Source: Paraspadella gotoi (taxonomy: Eukaryota; Chaetognatha). Taken from it: a stretch of DNA of 64,000 bases. Numbering within the stretch: the first letter of the stretch is position 1; the number at the start of each line of letters is the position of its first letter. Below are positions 34,236 through 46,989 of this stretch, in pieces. A program made the translations under genes and the position numbers. The notes beneath the pieces are model-generated. The model was not told where the DNA came from. It did not search any database and saw nothing but the letters and a program-made list of their open reading frames with translations. The stretch is taken from positions 7,488,671-7,552,670 of the forward strand of contig CM119270.1 of the NCBI GenBank assembly GCA_051294375.1. Direction: 5' to 3'.

Positions 34236-36318
34236 CTCTCTCGGGTCAAATGCAAAATCGGGTCAACTATGACTCGACAGTTTTCTCCGACTCTTGCTTC
34301 CTGCTGCAGACTTCCGGTCACTTTTTCCTCATCGATTTCCTTTTCTCCTTTCTCGCTTCCTCCCTTTCTCGCTCTCCTCCGGTCCTCGGTGAATTTTTTC
34401 TCAGTTTGTCTTTTGTTTCCTTGTTTCTTTTCCGGCTTTTTATTAATCACTCATCCATTTTTATTTTTTTCTAGAATTCCCTTAACGTATAATGGATATT
34501 TTTTCTATAATACTTCTATAATCCTTTTTCATCTTCGTTTCTGTATTTTCTTTTTTTTAGTTCCTAATATTCCTTCTCATCTTCTCTCATCATTATTATT
34601 TCTCTTTTTTTCCTTCTTTCTCTCTTCCTCTCTCTCTCCTCCTTCCTTTCCTTTTTCCTTCCTTTCCTTCCTTTTCCTTTCCTTCCTTTCCTTTCCTTTC
34701 CTTTCCTTTCTTTTCCGCTTTTTAGTCCTTTCTTTATTTTTTCATTATCCTTCTTTTCTATCCTTTCTTTTTTTTTCTCTTTTTTTTTCCTTTCTTCTTT
34801 CTTCCTTTCCTCTCCTCCCTCTCTTCCTTTCCTCAACTCTATTCCCCGGAATTGCCACATCCCGTCGTCCCAAAATGGCGGTCGGGGTCGTGATTCCATT
34901 TATTCCATTCGTCTCGGACTCGCATCTCTCTCTTTTTCTTCCTCCTCTTCCTCCACCGACCCACAGAGACCCATTTTTTTCCATCAAGCAGTCGCCATCT
35001 TTTACATTATGCGACTCTTCGACTATTCCCTTTATATCCCCCCCTCTTTCCTTTCGCGAATATTTTCCCTCCGTCCCCCCCTCCCCTTAAACACTCACTT
35101 TCTCTCCCATCCTCGCGGGAGAGGCAGGAGGACGAGACTTTGATCTTGGTCCTCTCCTCGCAACTGGCAGCCATGGTCACTGATGCTTTCGGCCTGCTAG
35201 CAGTTGGTCGGTGGCGGGCCAAAAGCGCGCCTCCCGCCGTCGACGTCGGACGGTAGGAGGAGGAGGAGGAGTTCGGAGAGATCGAAAAGGCCGGAGAGTG
35301 GCAGGATGGAGGGGGGAGTGCGATGGCACCTGGGGGGAGGAGAGATGGGGGAGGGGTTGATTAATGAAGGGAGTGGGGTCAGGTGGGAAGTAGTGGGGAA
35401 GCATTTCAAGATGCTCACGTTTTTTTTTATTCACTTTATGAGACAGTTTGGTTAACAGCGGGATACGGTATTTCGACTTTCTCTTTTTTCTAGGTCTTTT
35501 CTTTTTAACGCAATTCAACATTTTAAATTTAACTGACAAGTTGCGAACAGCAATTTTATCCTTCTGCTTTAGGTTCACTTTTTGCTTTTGTCCATTTTAA
35601 TTTTTTGTTCCATTTCTTCTTTATTTTGCCTTCATCGATCTATTCCCCGTCTTTTTTTCCTCGTTCTCAAAATAATGGAATCGATTATCGAACGAAGGAC
35701 ATCGAGTGACGGTCAAACATGTCAGAAACGCGACGGCGAGGATGACGTTAAGTGGCGTATCAACGCCGTAAAAATTGACCCGTCACCTCGACGACGTCTA
35801 TCGAACGACGTCGGACAATGACATGATTCAAAAATGTAGAAAAGAAGAAAAAATAAGTCCCTTGCTGTTGCAAGCAATTCTGTCTCTTTGCTTGCTTGCG
35901 TTGCTTGATTGATTGATTCATCGTCTTATTATAGTTTTAATATAATTTTGAGTTCCCTCTTTTCTTTTATTCTTTGTGTTGAACCATTTTCAGTTTGTAA
36001 ATTTCACTTTTTCTCTCCATCTTTTTTTATTCAACGCCTTTTTTGCCTTCCGACTTCCAAGTGGGCGTTTTCATTTTTCGCCAATGACGCTCATCGCCAG
36101 AGTTGCCAATGGTCAGCGGCTGAGTCGTTGCTGGCGTCGTCTTCGTCGTTATCGTCGTCGTTATGTCGTCGTTGCTCTCATCTTCCTCGTAATCATCGTC
36201 GGCGATACAACTCGGTCACACGTGGTTCTTCTCCTATATTTCCCCGCTTTACCTTCCCAGCATTTGGCCAAACGGCCATTTCGCCTCTTTTCTCTTCTTC
36301 TCTCTCTCTTCTCTCTCT

Positions 36319-36369
<51 letters not shown>

Positions 36370-38191
36370 ATCTCGTTCCTCCTCCAAAAAAAAAAAATCG
36401 TCAAATCATCTCCCCATCTCACTCTTCCTTCCCCAATTCGTAACTCCCTCTCTCCTAACGAACCTCCCATTCCTCTGTCCCCTCCCTCTCCCCTTCGCCG
36501 CCCCCCCGCCTCCCCTCTCTACGCGGCCGTCGGACAAAACTTCATTCCCTCCATCACATCATCATCAATCATCGATCATCATCATCACATCTAATCATCG
36601 TTAATCATCGCTATCGTCGTCGTCATTAGGTCGAAGGTATATTCCTCGTCGTTGTCGTCGTTGTCGTCGTTGTCGTCGTTGTCGTCGTCGACCATCAGCA
36701 TCGTGGTCGTCTTTCTTATTGCGTCAGACGAGCATTCCGATATTTTTGATTTAAAATTTTGGGGCAAACTAATGTTTTGGGGAAAACGTTTTTAAAATTT
36801 TACTTCTTTAGTCGATAAAGAAAATCGCGTGACAGCTTTTCTCGTGAAAAAAAAAGGTGAACTGACCTATGAGGATGGTGGACGTAGCGGCGTGCATGTG
36901 TTTCTTGTGACAACTTTCGTGAGGCTTTTGTGATAGAGATCCCGATAGCATCTCGACGATTTGAGTCCCGCGTCGAGAGATGCGGACGCATTGGTAGCCT
37001 TGGTTGCTGCGTTAGGAAGATAATTTGTTAAACAATTATTATTTAATTATATATATATAAAATTGATACAACCAATATACTTTAAATTTTAAACTTGAAA
37101 TTTGTATTGAAGTAATTAACTAAACCAAACAAAAAATATTATTTTGTACAAGACCCCATTAGAGTTTCGGTAAAACATGGCCAATTGTACATACATAATA
37201 AGTTATACAAAATCGTTAAAAGTACAAAACTTTGGCCCTCACAGACCTGTATCACTGCACACCTCTAAAAAACCTATCTTTCAACCCCATGGCGGTAACG
37301 CTCGCCCTACAAAATCACTACGGTATCCTTATTCCCCCAAACTTCTCCTCACCATCCCACTATGGTGTGAACAACGAGCTCGACACGCTCGGCCGTGCTC
37401 TTTGCTCGTCTGTGATGGCACCGGATGTAGGTCTCCGTTTTTCCAGTAGTGATGTTGAGGATTCTCATGGTGGAGTTGGAGGCGTCGGTCTGATCGAATG
37501 GAAGGGGGATGGAATCAAATCATTGGTCGTCGTCGTCGTCGTCGTCGTCGTCTTTGTTCTCGATGAAGTCATTATCAACATCAAAACCATTGTCGTCATT
37601 AAAAAAACCACTGGTCATTATCGCGGTCATTTTAGTAGACTAGAACAATAAATCTTTTTTCTCCAATCTCTATCCGTCATTAATAAGGCTTTTGTTTTTG
37701 TTGTTGACTTTGTCGTTGTTGTTATAAAAAAGATAGAAAAGAAAATGCATTTAGCAAAAAACCTAAAAAAAAAGAAGAGCCTCAGGATGAAATGGAAAGA
37801 AAGTGGAGGAAAATGTGAGGAGAGGAAGGGCGTACCTGAAAAATGCGCGTGGCAGCGAGGTCTCTCCACGCGGCCCATTTCAACCAACTGGGGAATTGAC
37901 ATTCGGTCGACGCCGGTTTCTCTGTCGCCAAAGAAGAAATTAGGAAACGATTATTGGGGAGGAAAAGGGAGGAAAATGGAGGAAAAAGGAGGAAAGGGAG
38001 GAAAAGGGAGGAAAGAGGGGGAAGAGAAGAGAGGGATTATTCAAAAATATAAAGAGGAAAAGAGAGTCAAGAAAAAAAAGATTATCAAAAAAAGGAGAAA
38101 AAAGGTCGGGGCAAAGGAGGTTGAGAAGAAGATAAGGAGAGGAAAAGTAGAAATTAAAAGTAAGTTGAAAGAGAGGGAGAGGGATAGGAGA

Positions 38192-38237
<46 letters not shown>

Positions 38238-38416
38238 AGAGAGAGAGAGAAGAGAGAGAGATGAGGAAACTGAAAGATGAGTGCGTGAAGTGAATGAAGA
38301 AGAACGAAGCGTCGATTTTGCTCGATTCAGCGAAAAAATTCCGAATGCGTCAAGCGGGACTCTTGCTCCGTCTCTCTCTCTTTTCTCTCTTCTCTCCTCC
38401 TCTCTCTCTCTCTCTC

Positions 38417-38466
<50 letters not shown>

Positions 38467-38614
38467 ACAATGTCCCCCTCGACGCCCTCAACAATTTTTT
38501 TCTCTCTGTCTTCTTTGTTTATCCTCTTCAGTCTTTGCCTCGCTCAATCTTTTCGCCATCGCCGTTTTTTATCGCTCTTTATACTTTGCCGACGTTGAAG
38601 CGAGAGGAGAGAGA

Positions 38615-38653
<39 letters not shown>

Positions 38654-38987
38654 AGAGGATCGAGAGCGAAGAGAAGAGGAGAGAGAGACTTTGGGGGGAA
38701 AAATAATTCACAGTCTTATGGGTTTTTGTGTGCCTCGAGACATGACAAATTTGGAAAACAGTCGGCGATGGAAAGGTCTGTCTCTTCTCTTTCTCTGGTC
38801 TATGATTCTAATCTCTTTCTCGTCTCTCTTTTTCTCTAAATTTTTTTCCCCTCTCTGTCTCTCTCTCGTGGATCTCTTCTCTCTCCTACGTTTCATTGGA
38901 CTTTTGCCTGGCCGCACGTATAATTAAGGGTGAGAGAGAACTGAGTTTTCCGCCCCAAATGAATCTGATCGCCTCTCTCTCGTCTCT

Positions 38988-39024
<37 letters not shown>

Positions 39025-39376
39025 CTTCTCTCTCTCTCTCTCTCTCTCTCGTCTCTCTTTCTTCTCTCTTCTTCTCGTTACTTCTTCCCTCTCTTATTCT
39101 TCTTTCCAACTTTCTCTTCTCCGCAATAAAATTTTTTTTAACGAAAACTTTTTTCAATTTTTATTTTCCGTCACAATCAAAGTTGGATTCAAATAATTGA
39201 AACCATTTATTCTTTACTTATTTTTATCCCCCGCTCACCCACCTATTCAACCAATCCTCTTACTTACCCGGACTAAGCTGAAGATTGAGCGGGCCCTCTG
39301 TCGGCGAGATGAGTCCTCGGCAGGTGGCGTCGGCGGACATCGCCACGTTGATCTTTTGTCCTCTGCGTTCGTAGGC
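33872..39376 (-). CDS. Cys-rich extracellular protein gene of an arthropod DUF704x-like family, partial
   Basis: Minus-strand exons chain with matching phases and GT-AG junctions: 39376-39268, 37921-37836, 37489-37353, 37006-36867, 35230-35099 and 33995-33872. Landmarks in order: INVAMSADATCRG (end of a preceding domain), CQFPSWLKWAAW, SNSTMRILNITTG with N-glycosylation sites, IVGCNQGYQCVRISRRGTQI split over a junction at the Cys, VTMAASC, and TCLGHWME. This order (C-x-FP-x-W, N-x-T-x-R, GC-x-x-GY-x-C-x-x-x-x-RR, VT..GC, C-x-G-x-W, YCY) matches uncharacterised arthropod extracellular proteins grouped, as I recall, under DUF7042-DUF7045. Cysteines and N-x-S/T sites suggest a secreted or membrane-anchored ectodomain; no function is known to me. 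The start exon and signal peptide were not found, and a domain upstream of 39376 is expected. The 35230 acceptor is the weakest junction. Confidence 0.72.
34131..34236 (+). repeat. (CT)n microsatellite
   Basis: About 100 bp of CT in the intron between the 35230-35099 and 33995-33872 exons. Confidence 0.95.
34600..34850 (+). repeat. Pyrimidine-rich (CCTTT)n stretch
   Basis: Degenerate TTCCT/CCTTT repeats in the same intron; otherwise nothing recognisable between 34240 and 35090. Confidence 0.85.
36293..36372 (+). repeat. (CT)n microsatellite
   Basis: CT array in the intron between exons at 36867 and 35230 of the Cys-rich gene. A (CGT)n array lies at 36645-36690 in the same intron. Confidence 0.95.
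37058..37080 (+). repeat. Short copy of the dispersed palindrome
   Basis: AAAATTGATACAACCAATAT just 5' of the Cys-rich gene exon at 37006-36867. Confidence 0.45.
38193..38270 (+). repeat. (GA)n microsatellite
   Basis: First of four alternating arrays (GA, CT, GA, CT) at 38193, 38372, 38604 and 38977 within one intron of the Cys-rich gene. Confidence 0.95.
38372..38464 (+). repeat. (CT)n microsatellite
   Basis: Second of the four alternating arrays, inverted to its neighbours. Confidence 0.95.
38604..38690 (+). repeat. (GA)n microsatellite
   Basis: Third of the four alternating arrays. Confidence 0.95.
38977..39070 (+). repeat. (CT)n microsatellite
   Basis: Fourth of the four alternating arrays, about 200 bp from the exon ending at 39268. 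Confidence 0.95.
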
Positions 39377-39628
39377 CTTTTTGTGAGAAAATCGGAATGA
39401 GTTAAACAGATTTATCAATTTCTTTCTTTTACCTAGCAAACAAATTCTTAAATTAGATCGCACATATCCACATCATTGCCTAAGCCTTTCCCATGTCAAT
39501 GTAAGTAATAAATGTTCCTAAAAATCACAAAGCTAGTTTTTGATTTTGACCATAATTCGCTTAACAGTAAATACGAAAGCTTGAGATTATCAATAGGTAA
39601 TCATTGCTTATTGACAGGGAGCGAGAAA

Positions 39629-39888
39629 NNNNNNNNNNNNNNNNNNNNNNNNNNNNNNNNNNNNNNNNNNNNNNNNNNNNNNNNNNNNNNNNNNNNNNNN
39701 NNNNNNNNNNNNNNNNNNNNNNNNNNNNNNNNNNNNNNNNNNNNNNNNNNNNNNNNNNNNNNNNNNNNNNNNNNNNNNNNNNNNNNNNNNNNNNNNNNNN
39801 NNNNNNNNNNNNNNNNNNNNNNNNNNNNNNNNNNNNNNNNNNNNNNNNNNNNNNNNNNNNNNNNNNNNNNNNNNNNNNNNNNNNNNNN
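39629..39888. other. Assembly gap, 260 N
   Basis: Lies just upstream of the first exon found for the Cys-rich gene and could hide another. Confidence 1.
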
Positions 39889-40179
39889 GAAAGAAATAGA
39901 CCCCTAGCTCGTCCCAGTCCAAAAATAGATTCGCCGCTTCAGCCTGGAGGCAAAGTTAATTAGGAACGTCTTTGTCAACGTCGTCGCCATTTTCTTCTTT
40001 GTTTTAGTCTTTGTCTTCGTCGCTGCTGTCATTGTCATCGTCGCTGATGTCTTTGTCATTTACTCTATCGTCTTCTTTATTTTCATCGTCGTCTCCTTTG
40101 TCGTCGCCGAAACGCAAACGTCAAAACAAATAAACAAAAATTACAGGATGACCGACCAAGGCAAAGATGACGACGACGA

Positions 40180-40393
40180 NNNNNNNNNNNNNNNNNNNNN
40201 NNNNNNNNNNNNNNNNNNNNNNNNNNNNNNNNNNNNNNNNNNNNNNNNNNNNNNNNNNNNNNNNNNNNNNNNNNNNNNNNNNNNNNNNNNNNNNNNNNNN
40301 NNNNNNNNNNNNNNNNNNNNNNNNNNNNNNNNNNNNNNNNNNNNNNNNNNNNNNNNNNNNNNNNNNNNNNNNNNNNNNNNNNNNNNNNNNNNN
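40180..40393. other. Assembly gap, 214 N
   Basis: Enters from GAC triplets and leaves into GA repeats. Confidence 1.
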
Positions 40394-40585
40394 GAGAGAG
40401 AGAGAGAGAGATAACCTCATCGGATGGAATGAGAGAAAAATGTCTTTACGATAGGAAAACGACATTCAGAATAATTATGTGGAAAAGAATGGAAGGTAAT
40501 CTCAACCTTTTTTCGGGAGACTCTCTCTGTCTCTGACTCCGTTTCTCTCTCTCTCTCTATCTTTGTCTTTCTTTTGTCTTTTTTT

Positions 40586-40847
40586 NNNNNNNNNNNNNNN
40601 NNNNNNNNNNNNNNNNNNNNNNNNNNNNNNNNNNNNNNNNNNNNNNNNNNNNNNNNNNNNNNNNNNNNNNNNNNNNNNNNNNNNNNNNNNNNNNNNNNNN
40701 NNNNNNNNNNNNNNNNNNNNNNNNNNNNNNNNNNNNNNNNNNNNNNNNNNNNNNNNNNNNNNNNNNNNNNNNNNNNNNNNNNNNNNNNNNNNNNNNNNNN
40801 NNNNNNNNNNNNNNNNNNNNNNNNNNNNNNNNNNNNNNNNNNNNNNN
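40586..40847. other. Assembly gap, 262 N
   Basis: Flanked by pyrimidine-rich sequence. Confidence 1.
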
Positions 40848-42873
40848 TCTCCCCCTTCACCCTCCAGATTTTATTTCAAATTGTTGCATGAAATTTTGTT
40901 TGTTTTTCTGCTTCACCCCTAACCCCACCTCAGATTTTTTCTTTGTTTTTGTTTCAAAATTTAATTTTATTTCATCTGCATCGATCTTCATCTCAATTTT
41001 TATTTTCTTCGTCTTCTTCGTCGTTTGAGTTTGTTCTTTTTTTTTAAATCGACGTTTTCTTTTTTCAGATCGCAGCGCTACACCGCGGGAATCATCATTA
41101 CGACTCTCGTCGACGTCGTCCTCATCGAAGTTGTCGTTGCTGCTCGACAGGATTTGTCAATGTGTTTGTCGTCGTCGTCGTCGTCGACTTCGTCGTTGTT
41201 CTCGTCGGCGTCTTCGTCAATGGCAACGTCTTACATCTCCTTGGGCAAGATCTATTTTTCAAACACTCTTTCTTTCATTCTCCTTATTTTCTCGTTTCTC
41301 CCTTCCCTACCTTTCTTCCCTTTTTCTATCTCCCTTTTTCTCACTCACTCCTTCGCTTTTACTTCTTCCTTCTCGCCCTTCCCCTCTTCCGTTCCCTGTA
41401 TTCCCCCCTCTTTTATCCTCTTTCTTTTTCGCCTCTCGACTCTGTTTCTCCTTCCTTTCCTTTCCTCCCTACTCTCCTCCCCTTTCCTCCCTTTCCTCGC
41501 CTCCTTTTCTCATCTAAAGGCGGAGGCCATCTCCAATTTGTATCCGTCGGAAAGAATCAAAGAATAATGGGGAGAACCGAATCTGGGGTGACCGGGGTGT
41601 CGTGGTGGTGGAGTGGGGTTGTGACCTTTTGTAAGTGGGAGGAGGATGTGGGTGTGACCGGGAGTGGCCGGAGGGTGGTGGTTTCGGTGGCGTGATATGG
41701 TGGATGAGGGCGTCGCTTTTCGGCATTCCTCTCATGATCTGGTCCCGAGACCGTTATGAGAAAGAGAAGCCGGACCCCGGCGCGTTTTTGCCCCAAAAGG
41801 GTAGAAGGATCCATTCGTTGATTCGAGGAGTTTGCAAGATTGCGAGAATGACAGAAGTCGAGTCCGACCTTGGTGAAACAAGAGTGCCAAGGCGGCCATT
41901 GAAAGCCTTGTAATGGAAGCTATGCTAAAGAAGCCGTTAAAGTGAGTTACGAAAGTGTAAACGCAGAGGATGGGTGGGATTCTTGGGTAAAGAAAGAAAG
42001 GTTGAAGCTGGAATTTTGTGAGGTCCAGGTTGCTGGAGACGAATCTGGAATTAGGAGCGTCAGTCAGTCAGTCAGTAAGATGTGTATTGTGTAATTTAAG
42101 ATGTGTGTTGTGTAATTTAATTGTAGGTGGTTGAGGAATATAAAGGAAACTCCCTAAGTGGGTCGGTAACTCGAAAAGGGGGATAGGGCACGAAGAAAGG
42201 TAAGGCTACAAAAAATAAACGAAACGAAGACTACGAGAGACTTCGAGCGGCCGCGGGTAAGTTACGAGAACAATAACCGGCGCCCACCGGGTAAGGCCGA
42301 CAAGCAGTGGAGAACTGGAGGCAGGAGATGAGTACCCGACCATGCGATTTCAAGCACACGGGTGGTGAGTAGGATTTTCGTTCCCAAGTATTGGGAAATG
42401 CTTGGCAAAGAATAACTGTCGAAAATGAAATCTCGAAGAAATGACAAATTAAAGAGCGAAAAAAGGGAAAAAAAAGAGAAAAAGACGAGGAAAAATTATG
42501 AAGCTGCCGGGGAATTCCGGAGCGAACGAAGGGAGGGAGATTGGGAACCGAAAAAATGCCAATAACACGCGACCTAAAAACGGAAGAAAGGGATGAAGGG
42601 AGGAAAGGAAAGAGAGAAGGTAAGAAACAGGATTTGTACAATGATACAAACGTGAAATAGGTTTTTTTTTCTTTTTAATTCTTTTAATTCAAGCGGTGAA
42701 ACGTAAAAACAAAAAGAAGGGATTTAAGACAAAAATAGAAACAGAAGAATATAAAGCGAATGAAACCAAAAAGGATTAAATTCAGGGAGGAAAGAAAAAT
42801 ACAAGAAAAAGAGGAAAGAAAATGAACAACAAAACGACCCCAGCATGAAATAAAAGTAACGGAATAAAAAGAA

Positions 42874-43050
42874 NNNNNNNNNNNNNNNNNNNNNNNNNNN
42901 NNNNNNNNNNNNNNNNNNNNNNNNNNNNNNNNNNNNNNNNNNNNNNNNNNNNNNNNNNNNNNNNNNNNNNNNNNNNNNNNNNNNNNNNNNNNNNNNNNNN
43001 NNNNNNNNNNNNNNNNNNNNNNNNNNNNNNNNNNNNNNNNNNNNNNNNNN
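42874..43050. other. Assembly gap, 177 N
   Basis: Flanked by A-rich sequence. Confidence 1.
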
Positions 43051-43388
43051 AATCGGAAACAAAATCCACTGAAACAAGAAAAGTCTCGAAAATAAAAAGA
43101 AAATCCCCTTTCGTGGGCACATGATCTTTTTTTCGGGAGCTTAAGAAGTTAGAACTCAATTCTCCGAGGAAAACAAGCAATGTAAACAAGCAATGTAAAC
43201 AAGCATAATAAACACGAGCAATGTGAACGAAGATTTTAAACCAGGAAATTGCTGGCAAGGAACTGTTTGGGCACTGTAATAAGTACAAGTGAAGCAGCAC
43301 AAATTCAAGTAAGAAATGAGCAACGAAAAATCATTGTGGATATTTAAAAAAGAAAGAGTTACAGGCGCTGCAAATACTCTCTCTCTCT

Positions 43389-43558
43389 NNNNNNNNNNNN
43401 NNNNNNNNNNNNNNNNNNNNNNNNNNNNNNNNNNNNNNNNNNNNNNNNNNNNNNNNNNNNNNNNNNNNNNNNNNNNNNNNNNNNNNNNNNNNNNNNNNNN
43501 NNNNNNNNNNNNNNNNNNNNNNNNNNNNNNNNNNNNNNNNNNNNNNNNNNNNNNNNNN
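43389..43558. other. Assembly gap, 170 N
   Basis: Flanked by CT. Confidence 1.
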
Positions 43559-44403
43559 CTCACTCCACATCCCTGCTCACCGAGTTTTCACTTTTCCTGC
43601 TCGTGGACTCAACTTCACTGACCCGGTTCTCTGTTTTTCCCGAAGAGAAAGAAAAACAGAAAAATGAAAACAAAGTCACGCGATAGTTTTTTTTTTTTAG
43701 TTTAAAAAAAATCCTTTTAAGCGGACGAAATTCAATCATAATTCACTGGGACCGAATGGAGAGAGATAGGCATTGGTGAGTAGAGGAAAGGGTAACCATT
43801 GTTTTGGAATATTGTAGACAATTGTAGACAATTGTAGACAATACTGATATAGTCAAACGGCTTTTATAATGTATTCGACCACTTCTTTTGCGTTTATTCA
43901 ATAGGATTTTGAGGAAACAGCCATACAGGATCAATAATACGTTATGGGTATTTTAAGAATTGGCTTTAGGACTTTGATCAGTGGAGCAGTCCTATTCTAA
44001 TGATCAAGAAAAATAATTTAAAAAATCTCGAATTAAAATTTTTTGCTAAACTTTTGTAGATTTTACAAAGTCATGATGAATCTATAATACGTTTCAACTG
44101 ATGAAATAAAAATATAAACCTAACATCGTCAGTTATTGAGTTACTGCAATATGCAAATAATAATATAAAACCGAGTTAAAAGCGGCCAATGCCCGAGAGG
44201 CAATGAGAATCTTTTTTTAGCTTTTTCTCGTCATTAAACATTCCAACGTGGCGAACTCTAATAAATACGAGAGCAAAACGAGAGGAAAAGTTATTCTCTC
44301 CTTTGATGAGAGAGAAAAGGAGAAAAAAAGGGAACTGGAACTGGAGAACCGTGGAGGGAAGATTTATTTTCCGCAGAAAAGGATTTGACAATAATCATTG
44401 ATT

Positions 44404-44419
44404 TGTAAAGCAGAGAGGC

Positions 44420-44505
<86 letters not shown>
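44404..44505 (+). repeat. (GA)n microsatellite, uninterrupted
   Basis: About 80 bp of perfect GA preceded by degenerate GA. Confidence 0.97.
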
Positions 44506-44508
<3 letters not shown>

Positions 44509-45078
44509 ACTCTGAGATCACGCGACGCATGGCGCCTGGTAAAGAAAAAAAAAGGGAAAGAAAAGAAAAAGGAAAATTGAAGGAAAGAAAGAAAGAAAAG
44601 AAAGAAATGAAAATAAAAAAGTTGAAAGGGAAGAGAAAAGGCAAAGTCTGGGGACGATGGGACAAAGTTTTTCCCGGTGAAGAATAAATGATCGAAGGGA
44701 AAAAACTCGTCGGAAAAATTGAAGAGAAAAATCTGAAGTTTTTTTTTCTTTTTGGTCTTTGAATCCCTGGCTCCGATTTCGTTGACAGAAAAGGAAAGAA
44801 AGAAATGAAAAAAAAAAAAAGAAAGAAAGAAAGAAAAAGAAAAGGATGGAAGAAAGAAGGAAAGAAATAAAGGAGGAAGGACAAAAGAAAGAAAGAAAGA
44901 AATATAGAGAGAAGAAAGTAATAAAATTAAAAGGACACCCTGTATAAACGCCTAAAAAGCCACTACACTGTTCTTTTTTTTCTCACATTTCCTCGGACAA
45001 GGTTTGGCCAAAAAGAAAAAGTAATTTATCATGATTTTCTCCCTTCGATAAAAGTAGGCCAATGCTTGACGTGGAAAG

Positions 45079-45136
45079 ATGATGATGATGATGATGATGA
45101 TGACGACGATGACGACGATGACGACGACGACGACGC
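45079..45136 (+). repeat. (GAT/GAC)n microsatellite
   Basis: Nineteen GAT/GAC triplets; poly-Asp, poly-Ser and poly-His frames here are artefacts. Confidence 0.95.
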
Positions 45137-45189
45137 GGATGAAATTCGCAAACAACGAATGTCGAATGCAAAATTTGTGGTCAGAGCGA

Positions 45190-45770
<581 letters not shown>

Positions 45771-45817
45771 GTGGTGCTAAACTATTACTGGCTACTGCCA
45801 AGAGAGGAGAATACAGG

Positions 45818-45901
45818 CTGGGGGGAATGGCTCCGAGAAAGATGCTGTGTGCATTGCTTTCCTAGAAAGGAAAGGATAGAGGGGAGAGAGAGAAAGAGAG
45901 A

Positions 45902-45938
<37 letters not shown>

Positions 45939-46016
45939 AGAGAGGAGAGAGAGAGACCCGGGCTACCTGGAACAAACGGCAAAAAGATTCCATGTCAAAA
46001 GCCCATGGCCGAGAAA

Positions 46017-46063
<47 letters not shown>

Positions 46064-46345
46064 AGAGAGAGGAGAGAGAGAGACGAGAGAGAGAGAGGAG
46101 AGAGAGAAGAGAGAGAGAGAGAGAAGAGAGAGAAGGCGCAACGCGAGAGGAGTCTGAAAAGAGACATGACATGAGATCGGGCCCAACTTCCCAAATTAGA
46201 GAATTGCGACAGTTGATGTCTCCTCGTCGCCTTGAGTCGCTCCAACGCGGCCGATGTTTGTAACGACGTATTAGCTCTCGTCGTTACGATCGTTGACGAA
46301 TCGGGATCGAGTGGGGCTCAATAACTCCTCTTTTTTACGATGGGC
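45818..46345 (+). repeat. Doubled GA-rich block, copy 2
   Basis: Aligns to 45190-45770 with many one-base gains and losses. Followed by a smaller doublet: AGAAGCAGAGAGAG...GAGGAAAGTGGACTGG at 46393-46480 and again at 46577-46650 on the two sides of a 25-N gap. Confidence 0.8.
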
Positions 46346-46406
46346 CCGCATTTACATGTGGTGCTAACTATTAACTGGCTATGCCGCTGATGCGGAAGAA
46401 GCAGAG

Positions 46407-46456
<50 letters not shown>

Positions 46457-46545
46457 GAGGAGCGAGGAAAGTGGACTGGGAGTGGAGTTGAATATAGGGA
46501 AAGAGGCGGAATGGAGGATGAGAAACGAAAAGAAAAAAAAGAAGA

Positions 46546-46570
46546 NNNNNNNNNNNNNNNNNNNNNNNNN
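46546..46570. other. Assembly gap, 25 N, flanked by the same sequence on both sides
   Basis: AGAAGCAGAGAGAG...AAAGTGGACTGG occurs before (46393) and after (46577) the gap. Confidence 1.
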
Positions 46571-46585
46571 GCTGATGGAAGAAGC

Positions 46586-46616
<31 letters not shown>

Positions 46617-46665
46617 GAGAGAGAGGGAGAGGCGAGGAAAGTGGACTGGTGTTAGGGGGCAATAC

Positions 46666-46792
46666 CTTGCGGAACCCCCAAGGGTCGATGGTGGCTGCAG
46701 ACCAAAGGGCAGCTTAAGAGTCTCGCGTTGCTCGGTATGCCCACTAGACGCGGCAGCAGGGGCGTCAACATTCACTAGCCCAGAGTCATACT
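46666..46792 (-). CDS. Candidate internal exon, product not recognised
   Basis: A good acceptor (TTGACTATATTATTACAG) and donor (GCAAG/GTATTG) enclose 127 bases open in one frame, reading YDSGLVNVDAPAAASSGHTE and ending LPFGLQPPSTLGGSA. Codon-like composition and absence of simple repeats set it apart from the flanking GA arrays. It has the same strand as the two recognised genes. It could belong to a large gene whose other exons lie in unresolved sequence; the fold is unknown to me. Confidence 0.4.
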
Positions 46793-46989
46793 CTGTAATA
46801 ATATAGTCAAGAGAGAACACAAATGGACATTCAGTAGTCACTAAGTAAAATCACGGAGATTACCCAACACCTCTGCTATAAAATATTAATCTTAACTAAG
46901 TGTAGCGAGGGGAAAAATAGTAAATGAATGAATTAAATAATTTGTCATGACGAAAAGAAAGGGGGGGTGAATAAAATCAATGAATCTTT

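Larger units (their letters stand above)
39890..44400. other. No confirmed gene; gaps and low-complexity DNA
   Basis: 40000-40110 and 41090-41220 are CGT/GTC triplet-rich. 41550-41900 and 42230-42420 are more complex and open in several frames, but splice sites do not support an exon. A TCAGTCAGTCAG run is at 42060. 43790-43830 carries ATTGTAGACA three times. Confidence 0.45.

Noticed and set aside
34233-35090. 285-codon plus-strand frame rich in Phe, Leu and Ser
   Set aside because: Composition reflects the pyrimidine-rich intron; it lies antisense within the Cys-rich gene and overlaps no conserved segment.
35660-36250. Search for a further Cys-rich exon between 36867 and 35230
   Set aside because: No segment combined splice sites with the required phase, and the two flanking exons already join in phase.
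41700-41913. Possible first exon with a hydrophobic N-terminus on the minus strand (MDPSTLLGQKRAGVRLLFLI)
   Set aside because: The donor (ACG/GTCTCG) is weak and the frame is open on both strands, so linkage to the Cys-rich gene is not supported.
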